A stretch of 64,000 nucleotides of DNA from Mallotus nudiflorus (taxonomy: Eukaryota; Streptophyta; Magnoliopsida; Malpighiales; Euphorbiaceae): positions 868,001 through 932,000 of the forward strand of contig CANTUR010000038.1 of NCBI GenBank assembly GCA_947683625.1, in the 5' to 3' direction. Of this stretch, positions 46,906-58,300 are shown one piece after another. The position numbers and the translations under genes were made by a program. The first letter of the stretch is position 1; every line of letters begins with the position of its first letter. The notes beneath the pieces are model-generated. The model was given only the letters and a program-made list of their open reading frames with translations. It was not told the origin of the DNA and searched no databases.

Positions 46906-47817
46906 GTAATTATAGATTACAGTACACCCATAATCAGTGATGATTCAAAATTAAAATTTTTGAAAAAAAAAAGATAAAGAGATAAAAAAAAAAATAGACT
47001 GCTGAAGTTTTTGTCAATTTTATTGTTCCGTGTGTTCGTCTGATAAAGTAAAATAAGAAATCTTTTAACCAAGTCATCAAGTGATAAGCAATGTAAAGAA
47101 GGATAAAAAATTGTTATTGCTGCAGCAAAATTCAGTTTGAATGAAGATATTTTATTAAAGAGGAAAATATTGATTGAGGGTATGCTTAACTATTTGGTAA
47201 CAACAACATACTCCAAAAAAAAAAACATTAAATGGTATAAAATTGTTCTTCATACGAGTTTTGCATTCAAAATTTTATTTTTTTAATCAATATTAATTAC
47301 TGTATACGGAGCCAAAATATTCAACCTGACATAAAAATTGTTTAACCCGTTTAAAATGAATGATTTACCATTTTATTATAGAATTAAGTATTGATATAAA
47401 TTATGGATTCAATGCTAGCTCCCTATGATTTCCTCTAAAAATCCAAATATAAGGATAAGTTAAAAAAAAGTATGAAGTATGAACCAGAACTATTTTCCTA
47501 TTTAATGTGATGGAGAAATCATTTGTAATTTTATAAAAAAAAAAAAAATCAATAAAACCAAAATACACAAATTTTCCTGCTGTGTATGTAGCACAAGTGT
47601 GTGGCCCATAGATCTAATCTTTAGATAGGCGTAAGCAAAGTCAGGACCAACAACTTAATATATGGGCTGGACCATCACAACAACACACAATCTTTTTAGA
47701 CATCACCCACATATCATACTCTTCCAATACTTTGTTCAGGCAAAATTCAACTCTTTACCTTTTTTAAAAAAAAAAAAAAAATCAGCTTCGTAAAATATTA
47801 AAAATAGCAGGTCCAAA

Positions 47818-48119
47818 TAGGGGAGTGCATCGGAAGCGGACCTGAAATCTGAAAATCAACAAAGTAATAACAACAATAAAACAAAATTAACAAACTTCAA
47901 GTGGTGTATTGGTCTTGGGATGCATCTTCCCACCATGGCCAACTGGTTCGATCGGTGGCTTGATTTTCTTTTCAACTAAATAATTTTCATGCTATATTTT
48001 AGTTAAAAATATATATATTAATAGTGAAGTTTGAGTTTTTGGTCTAGTTGGGTTCTGATCGAAAATTCGCAAATTTATAAAAATAGGATAATTGGGTGGG
48101 TCGGGTTTGCACATCCCTA
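47818..48119. mobile_element. hAT-like MITE, about 302 bp
   Basis: The terminal inverted repeats are TAGGGGAGTGCA (left) and TGCACATCCCTA (right). The flanking 8-mers GGTCCAAA (47810-47817) and GGTCTAAA (48120-48127) form an 8-bp target duplication with one mismatch. This is the signature of hAT-superfamily non-autonomous elements. No transposase is encoded. Confidence 0.82.
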
Positions 48120-48283
48120 GGTCTAAAGATATATTTTTAAATAATTTGAAACTATTCAAACCTTGAAAAATTAAAGCAAAGGCCTGATGATTTTAAAATC
48201 ATGTGTTCAAATTTTAGCACGCGCAAAAAATTAAGGCACTTCATTATCAATGCTAGGTAAATTTTAACATTCTATATATCTAT

Positions 48284-48284
48284 T

Positions 48285-48318
<34 letters not shown>

Positions 48319-48320
48319 TA
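48284..48320. repeat. TAA/TTA trinucleotide microsatellite
   Basis: About 37 bp of (TAA)n turning into (TTA)n. It is self-complementary and abuts the left end of the inverted-repeat element at 48324. Confidence 0.85.
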
Positions 48321-48323
48321 GTA

Positions 48324-49769
48324 AGCCTCCATTTGTTTACAAAAAATATTTTTTTGAAAAATATTTTCTCTTATGTCTCAGTGTTTGGATTATCAAAAAA
48401 AAAGTTAAAAGAAAATAAATTGTTAATCAAAGGAAAGGAAGATAACTTCAAAACAAAACAAAAAATAATTTCTCATCTCATTTTAAGGATGGAAAATCAT
48501 TTTTCAATATTTTTCTCCCCATTTATTGCATTCCTTTTTATTCTTCAATACCTTCTCTTCTCATTTACTATGTGAGTATGTTTAGATGAGGATTAAACGA
48601 GGTTAAATATTACTCATATAATACATCAACCCATTTACCTTTGTTTTGTTTGTTAGACTTTAAAAATTTAAAGTTAACATTTAATCCCCTTAATGATTAA
48701 GCCCACTTAGAGTATCTCCGATAGTACTCTTTAAAATAAAAAACATATTTTAAGTAGTAAAGAGTATCTTAAGAAATCTTTCAATATAAAGAGTAAACAA
48801 TTTTATTTAAGTCTAATGAACTCTTTATATTTCACTTTTTATTTTGTTTTATCCTATAAGCATTTAATTTTAATGTAGAAAGAAAAAGAACAAAATTTTA
48901 GGTAATAAAAGAAGCTAATAAAAAATAAGAATATATATAGAAAATAGAGATGCATTAATTAACTTTTTATATAGAGAGTGAGATAAAAGAGTGAATTTTG
49001 GCTCTCAATATGTAAAGAGTCAAATTTACTCTCTAATATATAATTTAGAATTAAAAAGTTTGTTGAAATTATATTTTTTCCAATCACTCTTTATAATAAA
49101 GATCTTAGGTGAAATAAAGAGTGTATTAGAGATTCTTTTATATTTATTTTTATTAACTTAGTTGAGATTAGATTAAATATCTGTAATAGTAAAAATATGC
49201 TTTAAAAAGAGTTTTTTTTTTTTTCTATACCTTCATTATATCACTTCAATATATATATATATATATTTTTTATCAAGAAGCTACTAATCAACTCTATCAA
49301 AAAGGTAGGAATCAATTTAAATTTTTATTTTATGATGATTTCATTCATTTTATTTTTCTCTACAATTTTTATTATATGTGAAATATATGTTCTAATTGTT
49401 AGGAGATTTAGAGGCAATAACTCTTCATAAAAAAAAATTTAAATGCATATGAATATATTATTTAAATAATTATATAAAAGTTCAAAATTTTAAATGATTA
49501 TTTATTTATTTTTAAATATTTAATAATAAATCTAATCAAATATATAATTTTTTTCTTTAAAAAAAATCACATTACAATTTATTAATTATTCTTTATTTGC
49601 CAAATAAGATTAACAATTTAATTATTATACTTATAACTGTTACTCACTTAATAGTTATATTTGTAACTGTTACATTCTATTTATTTAACATCGATCCAAA
49701 CGCATAGTGTTGTAGCCCTAAAGAAAACTTTTTTTAAGCACAAAATATTTTTCAAAAAAAAGGGAGGCT
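48324..49769. mobile_element. Candidate inverted-repeat element, 1.4 kb, with a nested one
   Basis: The left end AGCCTCCATTTGTTTAC...GAAAAATATTTTC pairs with the right end (reverse complement AGCCTCCCTTTTTTTTGAAAAATATTTT). Inside lies a second inverted-repeat element, about 48709-49136, with ends GAGTATCTCCGATAGTACTC and its inverted relative AGAGTGTATTAGAGATTC. No transposase is seen. Target duplications are unclear, so the outer edges are tentative. Confidence 0.55.
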
Positions 49770-50876
49770 AAATATATAATAGATAATATGATAGATAGAT
49801 AAATAATAATATAATATATAAAATATGTAGAGTGTAATTTTCGATATAATCCTCTGTAGTTCAAAAAAAGTCCTTGAAAATAAATTCTTATCTACTTTTA
49901 TAATTGTTTATATTTATGATATTGTATAATAATAAGAAGATTAATTAATTCGAATATACTAGGTAAAAGTAAAATGTTCAAATTTTTTATTTTTTCATAG
50001 GTAAAGTTTGAATGAAAATTTTACTTAAAAAAAATCTAAGTTTTTTAATATTTAGACCATCAGTTGAATAAATTTATATTGTGACCAAGTTTTTAATATT
50101 TAGACTAACAGTTGAGCAAAATTAATATTATGACTAATATTTAGTATTTTTAATAAAAAAAATCAAGTATCAAAATTGATTAATTTCGTTCCGCAATTAA
50201 AATGTTGTTGATGGCTGCTTAGAAAAAGAATGGTCCCAGTCAACGTGATAAAAGCTAAAGGGCCAAGTGGCAAACGGGAAGTTGGCAACAACAGTGCCCC
50301 ATGTTCCGTTCTGTGGGTAATATTGAAATTATAATAAAATCAAAGAAGAGGAAACCCTAGAAATTCAGATCTAATTTCAATTTTCACAAAATCTTTCAGA
50401 CAAAAAAAAAATTATAGAATCTCCGAAGCTCAAGGTTACTAATTACACAATCCCATTATTGTCTCAAATCGGGTAAGTTTGCTACTCTCAAATTGGCGCT
50501 ACTCTCAAATTGGCTAGTGTGCTAAGACTGGACTGGGTTAGCTGGCTTGTGTATGTGATAAAGCTCCATCCTTTATCTTTATCCAATTTTGCTGATCTTT
50601 TATTTATTTTGTGTTATTTGTGCGTGTTTAGATTGATGGGTTTCACGTGAATTTTGTTAAAAGGAGGTGTTGGAGTCTACTCTTGGCTTTGTACAATTCT
50701 AGTTGTGAATTCATGAAATCTACTGGTTTATGAAGTTTTAGAAAGTTTAATGAAATGGAAACAGTTTTGAAACTCGAGATAGTGAATTCATTGCTTCTGT
50801 AATTTAGAATATATTTTACCATACGGGTTTTGGGCGGTTTTTGTTGTTTGTGTGAGGAAACCGTGGAAAGAGAATC
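49770..50876. other. AT-rich intergenic sequence and presumed bHLH promoter and 5' leader
   Basis: There is no coding sense to about 50340. From about 50340 the sequence is less AT-rich and probably is the transcribed leader of the bHLH gene. A good donor (GGTAAGTT near 50472) suggests an intron in the 5' leader, but I cannot fix its acceptor. No clear TATA box is identified. Confidence 0.4.
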
Positions 50877-52394
50877 ATGGCTGTTAAATTTTGGGGAAAT
50901 GAAGAAAAGGCCATGGTGGAATCTATAATAGGTGCCGAGGCCTGTGAATTTCTGGTCTCATCTGCTTCTAACAATGTATTGGCAGATTTGGCTTCTCCAC
51001 CAAGTAGTTTAGGTTTGCAGGAGAGGCTAAACCAGCTTGTGGATGGCTCCAATTGGAACTATGCAATTTTCTGGTGTGCCTCTACCTTGAAATCTGGTGG
51101 TTCTATCTTGACTTGGGGTGATGGGATTTGCCGGAACTTGAAAAGTCGTGGAGCTGGAGAAGGGAATTCTGTTGGGGATGGAAAGTTGGAGAATGTTGAG
51201 AAGAGAAATGAGGTGAAGAAGCGTGTGCTTCAAAAGCTGCATTCCTTATTTAATGTGTCAGTTGGAGATGGATATGCAGCCAATTTGGATGGGATTTCGG
51301 ATGTGGCAATGTTTTACCTTACTTCAATGTATTTTACATTTCGGTGTGATTCAGCATATGGTCCTGCAGAGTCATACAATTCTGGTAGATCAGTCTGGGC
51401 TTCAGATACAATTACTTGTTTAGAACATTATTCTATGAGATCGTTTTTAGCAAGATCAGCTGGATTTCAGACATTGGCCTTTTTGCCCGTCAAGTCTGGT
51501 GTTGTGGAGCTCGGTTCAATCAAATCAATTCCTGAAGAGCATGATGTTTGTGAACAGGCAAAAACAATATTTGGGGGATCAAATGTTTTACAGGCAAAGA
51601 CATGCCCTAAAATCTTTGGGCGTGAACTGAGTCTAGGTGGCTCTAAATCACAATCAATGAGCATTACCTTCTCTCCAAAGGTTGAAGATGATTTGGTGTT
51701 TACATCAGAATCTTATCCAGAAGCAATAGGCTCTAATCCAGTTTATGGAAGTACTTCTAATGGCCGCCCTAGTGACATTAATGAAGCAAAAATGTTTCCA
51801 ACTATGAACCAAATGAACGTTTCAGGCTTCAATACTGAAACAATGGTTACCAGTTTGGATCCGGCTAAGGATGACTTGTCACCCCAGCCAGATGAGAGGA
51901 AACCAAGGAAGAGGGGGAGAAAGCCTGCGAATGGGAGGGAAGAGCCTCTGAATCATGTGGAAGCAGAGCGACAAAGGAGAGAGAAGCTCAATCAGAGATT
52001 CTATGCACTGAGAGCTGTTGTCCCCAATATCTCTAAGATGGACAAGGCCTCGCTGCTTGGTGATGCTATTACTTATATAACTGATCTCCAGATGAAGATT
52101 AGAGTTCTGGAAACTGAAAAGGAGATGTCAAATGACAATCAAAAGCAATCTGCAGTGCCAGAGATTGATTTCCAGGCAAGACAGGAGGATGCTGTTGTTC
52201 GGGTGAGTTGTCCTTTGGATGCCCACCCAGTTTCTAGAGTCCTAGAAACGTTCCAGGAACATCAAGTTACAGCACATGAATGTAATGTGTCAGCATCAGA
52301 GAATGATAAGATTATTCACACATTTTCTATTCGGACTCAAGGTGGTGCTGCTGAGCAGTTGAAGGAGAAACTGGAGGCTGCCCTTTCAATATGA
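50877..52394 (+). CDS. bHLH3: bHLH-MYC transcription factor, bHLH3/JAM3-like (505 aa, intronless)
   Basis: It encodes a nuclear DNA-binding protein that, by homology, is the bHLH subgroup IIId factor bHLH3 (JAM3). In Arabidopsis JAM factors compete with MYC2 for G-box promoters and dampen jasmonate responses. An N-terminal bHLH-MYC_N domain spans about residues 47-219, including a putative JAZ-interaction segment (SDVAMFYLTS, 141-150). A basic RKRGRK stretch (about 343-348) precedes the bHLH domain (359-412), with His360, Glu364 and Arg368 in the E-box-contacting positions. An ACT-like C-terminal domain (about 438-505) follows. A conserved 'PKIFGRELSLGGSKSQSMSI' block lies mid-protein. The length and intronless coding region fit the family. 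The start MAVKFWGNEEKAMVES matches the usual N terminus of the group. The frame is fully intact, making this the clearest host gene in the window. Confidence 0.96.
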   Translation: MAVKFWGNEEKAMVESIIGAEACEFLVSSASNNVLADLASPPSSLGLQERLNQLVDGSNWNYAIFWCASTLKSGGSILTWGDGICRNLKSRGAGEGNSVGDGKLENVEKRNEVKKRVLQKLHSLFNVSVGDGYAANLDGISDVAMFYLTSMYFTFRCDSAYGPAESYNSGRSVWASDTITCLEHYSMRSFLARSAGFQTLAFLPVKSGVVELGSIKSIPEEHDVCEQAKTIFGGSNVLQAKTCPKIFGRELSLGGSKSQSMSITFSPKVEDDLVFTSESYPEAIGSNPVYGSTSNGRPSDINEAKMFPTMNQMNVSGFNTETMVTSLDPAKDDLSPQPDERKPRKRGRKPANGREEPLNHVEAERQRREKLNQRFYALRAVVPNISKMDKASLLGDAITYITDLQMKIRVLETEKEMSNDNQKQSAVPEIDFQARQEDAVVRVSCPLDAHPVSRVLETFQEHQVTAHECNVSASENDKIIHTFSIRTQGGAAEQLKEKLEAALSI

Positions 52395-54293
52395 TTGCTC
52401 TGTATAGTTGGTGTTGTGTTCATATTCTCAGTCCATCCCTTGTATCCCTTTGGCAAAAGAAGCAGGAATTATCCTTTGCTTCTAGCTAACAAATGAGAGT
52501 TTGCTAATGCCATTAACTATTAATTGCAATCCCACTTTATGTTGTTGTATGAACTTGTTATACCTAATTTATGGGGATGGAAATCCATGTTAAGATTCTT
52601 GTTTAATGATCAGCTGTAAAAATATTCATGAATCAGACTGGATTTATGTAACAAGAAAACTGAACCATTTTGTCAATAGAAGGCAATTGACAATTGCAAT
52701 ACGTTGTCCAGGCTATTTTGCTTATCTTGCTATTGGTTAGTTGGGCTAGCTTAGACCCTTAGGCAGCCCAAAGTGAAGTTTGAGCTTTGTCAACCATTTG
52801 TTAATTTGCTTTGATGTTTGTGTTTTAATTTCATAAATATTTTGCAATATTTGCATTCTGTTTTTATATTTAAATTGTTTTGACAGAAGTAAACGTGCAT
52901 TCTTTATGTATTATGAATTGAAGTCCTATTACTTTCTTGGGTTCTAAATCAAAGTTCATCACATGAGTTGAGAAGTAGATTAATTAATAAATAATTTTTT
53001 TTAAAAAAAAAAAAAAAAAAAAAGACTTTCAGGGACATTATCTCCAGTAATTAATTGCTTCTCCAATTTCAAATTCAAAGTTAAAGAAATAATATGAGTC
53101 ATGCACTCATGCCTATCTCCCACGCAAAGGCTAATTTCAAAATTCTGAACTAATGGCTTACGGTAATACCTGACTCCACCTCAAACTTTTTTCGTTTTTT
53201 TTCCATAAAAAATATATCCAAGTCATTCCCTCAAAAATGATCAATCGCTTCTTAAGTTTTTGTTTTTTTTTTTTTTAGTTCAACCATTTATAGTCTTAAT
53301 TAAAATTTTTGGATATTTTAGTTATGTAACAAAATGATATTCCAATTAAATTTTAATATATTAACAATAAGAGATTTTGTAAAGAAATCAAATGATATCT
53401 AAACTAAATTTTAGAGTTTGAATCTTCATAGGCAATACGAGACAAACCCAAATTGGTATTCTCATATTTTATATACGAGGAATTTATTTAGAACTATTTG
53501 GTTAAAATCAAATTATGAAACCAAGCTTATACGTTTCAATTAATTACTTAAAATTAGGTAATTTGGTTAATTGATCGGTTTCATTTTTTTTGGACATTAA
53601 TTCAGTTTGATTAGTTATTATAAAAGCTAAATTATATATTTTAATTAATTTTATAATTTTTAAAGATATATCTTAAAAATATCTATATGCATATTTTGTT
53701 ATGAATTATAGTTCAAAATATTTTTATAGACTATATTAATTCATCTGTTTTAATTTATAAATATATTTAATATCACAAATTAAGTGTTTTAAATTTGAAA
53801 TTAAATATCAATAAAAAATGAAATGCAAGCTCATTCCTAATTGCCATATTTTTTTTGAACATTATACATTATAAAAAGAACTGGGGATTCGATCTGAACT
53901 TACCAAATTGATAGGAAACTTGACATTAGATGAATACCTCATTGGCCCTAATATTGCCATGTTTTTTTTTTTTTTTTACCACCCTAATTGGCATGTTAAT
54001 GATTAATAATTGTGATTTTTATGTTCTCATCCTTGATTAATGATGAACAAAATTATAAGCTATAGTTGTAAGATTTTGGAGCCAAATGTTAACAAAAACT
54101 CGTAGATCACGTTCCCCACTAAATGATAAACTACTGTTTTAGCTAGGGTCTAAGGAGCGTACCGTGTGTTGATTAATTCTACTCACAAGCCCTTCAACCT
54201 TCAAACCCATGCCTCAGTCAAAACTTGGAACCTCTCCATAAAATAACTGGTCAAAACACACAACATATATTTAACATAACCCCATGCTTTCCC
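52395..54293. other. Intergenic sequence after the bHLH gene
   Basis: The first roughly 250 bp is probably the 3' untranslated part of the bHLH gene. The rest is AT-rich with homopolymers (A run at about 53000-53022, T runs near 53265 and 53958). No gene or confident transposon terminus is seen. Confidence 0.5.
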
Positions 54294-54303
54294 TATATAT
54301 ATA
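54294..54303 (+). promoter_or_regulatory. TATA box of the four-unit peptide gene
   Basis: TATATATATA lies about 140 bp before the ATG at 54441, preceded by CCATGCTTTCCC. It predicts a transcription start near 54330. Confidence 0.55.
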
Positions 54304-54440
54304 GATATCATCTCCGTTTTTTTTTCATTGTCAAACCATTTAATATCAGATCTCATCGCAGTGAAAAATACATTAATTTTTAATCTGTCCAGTGCAGTCC
54401 AGCCAAAAAAAAAAAGCATTAAATAGTTTAAGAAGAAGAT

Positions 54441-55379
54441 ATGTATATGAAGATGGGTTGCTCTTTCTCTTACAGCAAAAACATGGTTACGATTCTTTTG
54501 ATGGTGTGCATTTTCTTGGCTTCTGTACAGCTTGGTGCAATGAGGCCATTGGGAGCATTCGAGTCCCTCATCAAAACTGATGAGTCAAAACATCCTGGTT
54601 CTAATCCATGCAGTCATATCCCTGGTGGGTCTGGCAAATGTAAGATGAGCATGAACGTTGCTGGCAATGTTATTAATGTACATGCACGTTCTTCTCCTCC
54701 TCCTCCTGCATTTTCTAGCGTACAGCTTGATGCAATGAGGCCATTGGGAGCATTCCAGTCCCTCATCAAAACTGATGACTCACAACATCCTCATTCTAAT
54801 CCATGCAGTCATATCCCTGGTGGGTCTGGAAAATGTAAGATGAGCATGAACGTTGCCGGCAATGTTATTAATGCACATGCACGTTCTTCTTCTCCTCCTC
54901 CTCCTGCATTTTCTAGCGTGCAGCTTGATGCAATGAGGCCATTGGGAGCATTCCAGTCTCTAAAAACTGATGACTCAAAACATCCTGGTTCTAATCCATG
55001 TAGTTATATCCCTGGTGGGTCTGGCACATGTAAGACGAGCATGAACGTTGCTGGCAATGTTATTAATGTGCACTCACTCTCTTCTCCTCCTCCTCCTCCT
55101 GCATCTTCTAGCGTACAGCTTGATGCCATGAGGCCATTGGGAGCATTCCAGTCCCTAAAAACTGATGATTCAAAACATCCTGGTTCTAATCCATGTAGTT
55201 ATATCCCTGGTGGGTCTGGCACTTGTAAGACGAGCATGAACGTTGCTGGCAATGTTATTAATGTGCACGCACGTTCTTCTCCTCCTCCTCCTGCATTTTC
55301 TGGCGTTGTCATGGAGGCTGCTGTGGCTTCCATTGCTAACAAGAAAACTGCTATCCATCCAGATCATTCAAGTTCTTGA
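54441..55379 (+). CDS. Four-unit tandem-repeat secreted peptide precursor, CTNIP/SCREW-like (312 aa)
   Basis: It is an intact 312-residue frame. A hydrophobic signal segment (residues 15-33) precedes four near-identical modules of 65-66 residues whose MRPLGAF blocks begin at Met34, Met99, Met165 and Met230. Each module has a short acidic/basic stretch, the core PGSNPC[ST][HY]IPGGSG[KT]C with Cys pairs 57/67, 122/132, 187/197 and 252/262, then MNVAGNVIN and a Ser-Pro4 or Ser-Pro5 linker. Unit 2 has HPHSNPC instead of HPGSNPC. The core resembles CTNIP/SCREW phytocytokines, which are usually encoded once per precursor. The repeats suggest a multi-peptide precursor cut in the secretory path or apoplast. 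SPPPP linkers are extensin-type sites for proline hydroxylation and arabinosylation. The start could also be Met3, Met5 or Met15; all keep the signal segment. A poly(A) signal AATAAA is at 55685. Family naming is inference; the repeats and Cys pattern are seen directly. Confidence 0.88.
   Translation: MYMKMGCSFSYSKNMVTILLMVCIFLASVQLGAMRPLGAFESLIKTDESKHPGSNPCSHIPGGSGKCKMSMNVAGNVINVHARSSPPPPAFSSVQLDAMRPLGAFQSLIKTDDSQHPHSNPCSHIPGGSGKCKMSMNVAGNVINAHARSSSPPPPAFSSVQLDAMRPLGAFQSLKTDDSKHPGSNPCSYIPGGSGTCKTSMNVAGNVINVHSLSSPPPPPASSSVQLDAMRPLGAFQSLKTDDSKHPGSNPCSYIPGGSGTCKTSMNVAGNVINVHARSSPPPPAFSGVVMEAAVASIANKKTAIHPDHSSS
54522..55301 (+). repeat. Coding tandem repeat, four units of 195/198/195/about 192 bp
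   Basis: Units begin at about 54522, 54717, 54915 and 55110. Every length is a multiple of three, so the frame is kept. Units 1 and 2 share CSHIPGGSGKCKMS and SLIKTD, whereas units 3 and 4 share CSYIPGGSGTCKTS and SLKTDD and are almost identical in DNA. This suggests a two-step expansion, with the last duplication the most recent. Confidence 0.95.
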
Positions 55380-58300
55380 TCTGAACCTTCAGTTTCAGTG
55401 CTGATACAGCAAGTTTTTTTAAATCACTAAGAAAAATGGCGGTGACGAAGTATAGTCCTCCCAGCCTCATCGGTTATTTATTTATTTAACCCTTTCGTTC
55501 ATTCTTTCCAGCTCGTATCTTAACGCATTGTAATAGTTCTTTACTTTGTTTTTTTCTTGGATTGGGAACTAACCCCTTCAAGTGAAGTTGCCTTCTAAAC
55601 TTTTTTTAGAACAACTATGCCTTCAACTTTTTCTAAAGTTGCCTTCTAAACTGAGGCATAGCATTTTACTCGAAATCTAAACTCAATAAAAATGTTTGAT
55701 TCCTTACTTTTATTCTTGTTGTTTAATCGTGCGTGTGTGTGTGTGTGTTTTTTTTTTTTTTCAAGCGCTCCATTTCCTAATCATATGTGGTAACACTTGT
55801 TGATTTAACTGCAGAAGAATTTCCCTGATTATTTTTTATAAAAGAAAATACAAGTAGGTAGGTAATTATCTAACATATATCTGTGTTATCTCGAGGGATA
55901 ATGATAGGTGTTGTAACCTACACTACGAAAAAATAATTACAGATGTTGCCTCTCACAACATGTTAGGAGCAGTTAAAACAATTTTTTTTTCATTTTTGCC
56001 CACATTCGGTGCTTCATATAAGGGTGAATTATTATTTGTCTCTTTTGATTTGCTATATTATACTATTTAATCTCTAACATTTAAAATTTATATTCTTTAT
56101 TTATATCTTATACTTGAATATATTATATTATTTGTCCCATATATTTTAATATATTATATTATTTCCCCACTAAAATTTGCAAAATATATTTTTATTATTA
56201 AATTTGTTCTTTAACAAAATTTATGTTAAGTTAAATTGTCATTAATTGATTAAAATGATAATTTCATTAAAAGTATTTTAATAAAAAAATAAAATAGCAA
56301 ATTTTATTTTCAATCTAATCAAAATTTTAATCAAACAACAATTATTTAGTCCCAATCTCAAAATATTTATATCGCATAAAAAATTAACCAAGTAAATTTT
56401 CTTTCTAACTTTAAAATTAGATTTTTATTTGAATTGTTAGCTTAGATTATTAAATAAATAAATTATATTTATGAATAAAATTAATAATTTTACATATTTA
56501 ATTTACACACCCAACAATTGAAAGTAACAATTCAAATGAAGAATCAAAATCAAAAAGAGAATTGATTTTATTACATTTTTTAATGCAACATAAATATTTT
56601 AAGTTATTATTTAATTAGAGATATTTTAAAACTAATACTAATTAATTGGTCTTTAATTAAAATTTTAATTATATAAAATTGAATTAAGAATTTTATATTT
56701 TTATGTAAACGACATAATTATCATTTTATAGTTAAATTCTAAGAAAATTAGTTTACTAATAAGAAAAAATATAATTTCTAATTATTAGGGGTTAATAGTA
56801 TAATATATTTAAGTAGGAAAAAAATAGTATTTATTTGATAATTGTCATGTTAGTTAATAATAATTGTAACAGAAAATTTAATGGAAGGGGTAAGCAATAA
56901 GCTACGCATGATCTGAAGTAAGCAGAGGTATAATATACCAATTATGTGTTAATAAAACACAAACATGAGACAACAGCAAAAGATTAGTAGTCAGGATGGG
57001 GATTTTAACAGATAAGCTTTGAAAATTTGGTTACAATAATACAAATACAATACAAAGAATTAGGCCCAGGAATAGTTAAGCATTAAAAAGGTCAAATGTC
57101 AGAGCTAACGCACATCCCATATACACATATAGGTATATGGTGAGAAGAGTAAAACGGCAACACAGAAAGGAATTTAAAGTCAAGATAATCTGTGGTAAAA
57201 GATTAAATATAATATGTTTCTGAGTTGCAGTCAATCTCGTAGCACAATAAATATTTGGACATTTTTTTTCGATCCTATCTATGAAACGGACAATGTAATC
57301 CAAGTTTGATGCTGTAGCTCCCGACTTAGTCCATGTTTTAGAGTAGAAATGAAGTATATTAGATGAGTAAATAAAGGGTTTAAGGTAGAGGTATCAAATT
57401 TCGAGTTTTGGATATACAGTTATTTTAAAACTTTTGAAGTAAACTTTTGTCATTTTCTGAAATTTTTTTCAACTAATTAGTTGCGGTACGGTGTCTTTGT
57501 TCCAATAATTTATCTTTGAATGCATTAATACTGATATTACAATGTTTATCTTTATACAACCAGTGAATTGATTCTACCAATTTCTATATGTCTTGATTTG
57601 TTTACTTTTTATTTGTTCAATTTTATTAAAAAATTTTATTTTAATTTTAAAATTTTTTTTATTAATAAAGTGTATTTAGTTTAAATTAATATTTTATAAA
57701 ATGAACATTTAGAAATCCTAAAAAAAAAATTAAAATTTGGTTTAGTAATGGTAACAATGCAAAATTAAATAAATGAAATTAAAAATTAATTCTAAAAAAT
57801 TTTCACTTAAATTAAATATGTTGATATAAATTTACAAATGAAATCCATAAAATTTATTTACACAGGACACACATTTAAAATTGTAACTTCAAAATTTATT
57901 CAGGAAAAACAAAAACAAGTGTTAAGAAAATTTTACCTTCTATTGATCAGTCCACAAAATTCGAAATTAGAAATAATTAAAATCCATAAATCAGAGTCAA
58001 TAAGGAATAATTTAAATGATTAAGGAATAGTTATTAAATAATTTAAATAATTATATATGCAAATTAGAAAATATTTGAGTAATTGAGGCTGGTGCAATTT
58101 TGAACCATTATAAATAACAGCAGCCAAGACATTAGGTCAAGATGTGCGTGTTGTTGATTCTTAGGTTTTTTTCTAAAATGAGTTCAAGTCAAGTTGTCAA
58201 TTCTATTTAATAAAAGTCAAGCTGTCAATTCTATTTAATAAAAGTCAAGCTTTCAAATATTCAATGTTAAACCCGTTTTTAATTTAGAATTCTTTTTGTT

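Noticed and set aside
48333..48575. 80-codon Lys/Phe-rich frame
   Set aside because: It lies at the end of an inverted-repeat element and follows from its A/T-rich terminal sequence.
54201..54419. 72-codon minus-strand frame over the promoter of the four-unit gene
   Set aside because: It overlaps the TATA box and leader on the other strand, with no domain or supporting context.
57076..57303. 75-codon minus-strand frame with a hydrophobic C-terminal half
   Set aside because: No recognisable family, no promoter or splice context, and it lies in AT-rich intergenic DNA; left unannotated as too weak.
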